NCBI GenBank assembly: GCA_019828545.1
Contig: JACVRA010000281.1
Span: 349 to 20,650, forward strand
DNA from: Paracamarosporium sp. OC-R06-R3
Lineage: Eukaryota > Ascomycota > Dothideomycetes > Pleosporales > Didymosphaeriaceae
Direction: 5' to 3'
DNA: 20,302 nt
Both the position numbers and the translations under genes were made by a program. Of the stretch, positions 19,913 to 20,302 are shown piece by piece. The notes under the pieces are model-generated. The model saw nothing but the letters and a program-made list of their open reading frames with translations. It was not told where the DNA came from and ran no database searches. Within the stretch, counting starts at the first letter, position 1; every line of letters begins with the position of its first letter.

Positions 19913-19950
19913 GGCTCTTCGTCGGGGCCAAGGATTACAGTTCAAGCTTA
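19913..19950 (+). repeat. Dispersed 38-bp repeat, copy 2
   Basis: Starts 72 bp after copy 1. It reads CTCTTCGTCGGGGC, then AAGGATTACAG and CAAGCTTA. The bases before it (GTACATCAGGCAAG) resemble those before copy 4, so the repeated unit may extend some 12 bases to the left. Confidence 0.7.
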
Positions 19951-20009
19951 TGGTGCGACACGCCATAGAATCCAACATCATCACGTAGTTACGCGTTTAG
20001 TTGTATCAG

Positions 20010-20047
20010 GACTCTTCGTCGGAACTAAAGATTGCAATGAAAGCTGA
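20010..20047 (+). repeat. Dispersed 38-bp repeat, copy 3
   Basis: Starts 97 bp after copy 2. It begins GACTCTTCGTCGGAAC and ends ATTGCAATGAAAGCTGA. Its differences from copy 1 are mainly G-to-A and C-to-T, as expected for deamination-type mutation. Confidence 0.7.
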
Positions 20048-20155
20048 CTACCGTGTTGTTGTTGTTTTTTATTGTTCCACGTTTATTACTTTTTATGGTT
20101 CGTGGTTCGTTCGGTCTACTTGAGCAGGTTTTACATCTATCTGTACGAGGCAAGA

Positions 20156-20193
20156 GACTCTTCGTCCGGGCTAAAGATTGCAGTGAAATCTCA
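20156..20193 (+). repeat. Dispersed 38-bp repeat, copy 4
   Basis: Starts 146 bp after copy 3. It begins GACTCTTCGTCCGGGC and ends ATTGCAGTGAAATCTCA. It is preceded by GTACGAGGCAAGA, similar to the flank of copy 2. Confidence 0.7.
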
Positions 20194-20214
20194 CCTATGT
20201 AACGAGGCTGGGGA

Positions 20215-20259
20215 CTAACTGATCATATCAAGCCTCAGGGGCTCAGTTAGGCTATGATC
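20215..20259. repeat. Imperfect inverted repeat (dyad)
   Basis: CTAACTGA (20215-20222) pairs with TCAGTTAG (20243-20250), and the overlapping GATCATA (20221-20227) pairs with TATGATC (20253-20259). The two pairings are offset, so they could form alternative hairpins but not one long stem. It lies just after copy 4 of the 38-bp repeat; no function is known. Confidence 0.4.
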
Positions 20260-20302
20260 GTCAGGAGCTCAAACGTGTAGGATCTTGGCAACACAGATTA
20301 GG

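Noticed and set aside
19841..20193. Right-end repeats as a CRISPR array
   Set aside because: Spacers are irregular (34, 59 and 108 bp), copies diverge, the genome is eukaryotic, and no cas gene is present.

Overview
The window looks like filamentous ascomycete nuclear DNA, most likely a Dothideomycete (Pleosporales-type); the order is an inference from gene content and style, not a measurement. Genes are split by short GT-AG introns (mostly 47-109 bp) with CTAAC/CTGAC-like branch sites. There are no operons or ribosome binding sites, and four of the genes have clear fungal or eukaryotic homologues. No rRNA, tRNA, CRISPR array or intact transposon was recognised.

The left part (about 1-6200) looks accessory. 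It starts with an AT-rich block. Next come a 5'-truncated F-box-family-like gene remnant carrying an in-frame stop (360-1340), a minus-strand gene for a small secreted Pro/Lys-rich protein that seems to have lost one base (1641-2230), a minus-strand single-pass membrane protein with one intron (3366-4236), and possible decayed coding pieces on the minus strand (2425-2748, 4724-5182).

The right part (about 6260-19370) holds four well-formed plus-strand genes. They are an MFS transporter of the monocarboxylate-porter type (6261-7928, five exons, 487 aa), a large WD40-repeat protein of the MAPKBP1/WDR62 type (8703-12165, four exons, 1083 aa), cytosolic acetyl-CoA synthetase (13580-15924, six exons, 668 aa), and a fungal ADAM disintegrin-metalloprotease (16717-19369, two exons, 813 aa). 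All reading frames were joined by hand and stay in phase across every junction. The genes do not form a pathway. A monocarboxylate-type transporter lying within 6 kb of acetyl-CoA synthetase is suggestive of acetate use but unproven.

The right end (19370-20302) is non-coding and repeat-rich: a GCATGG cluster, a TGTC microsatellite, and four direct copies of a 38-bp repeat at 72, 97 and 146 bp start-to-start spacing. A fifth copy lies inverted at 5296-5333, about 14.5 kb away. I could not assign this dispersed repeat to any known element, and it is the most unusual unexplained structure here.
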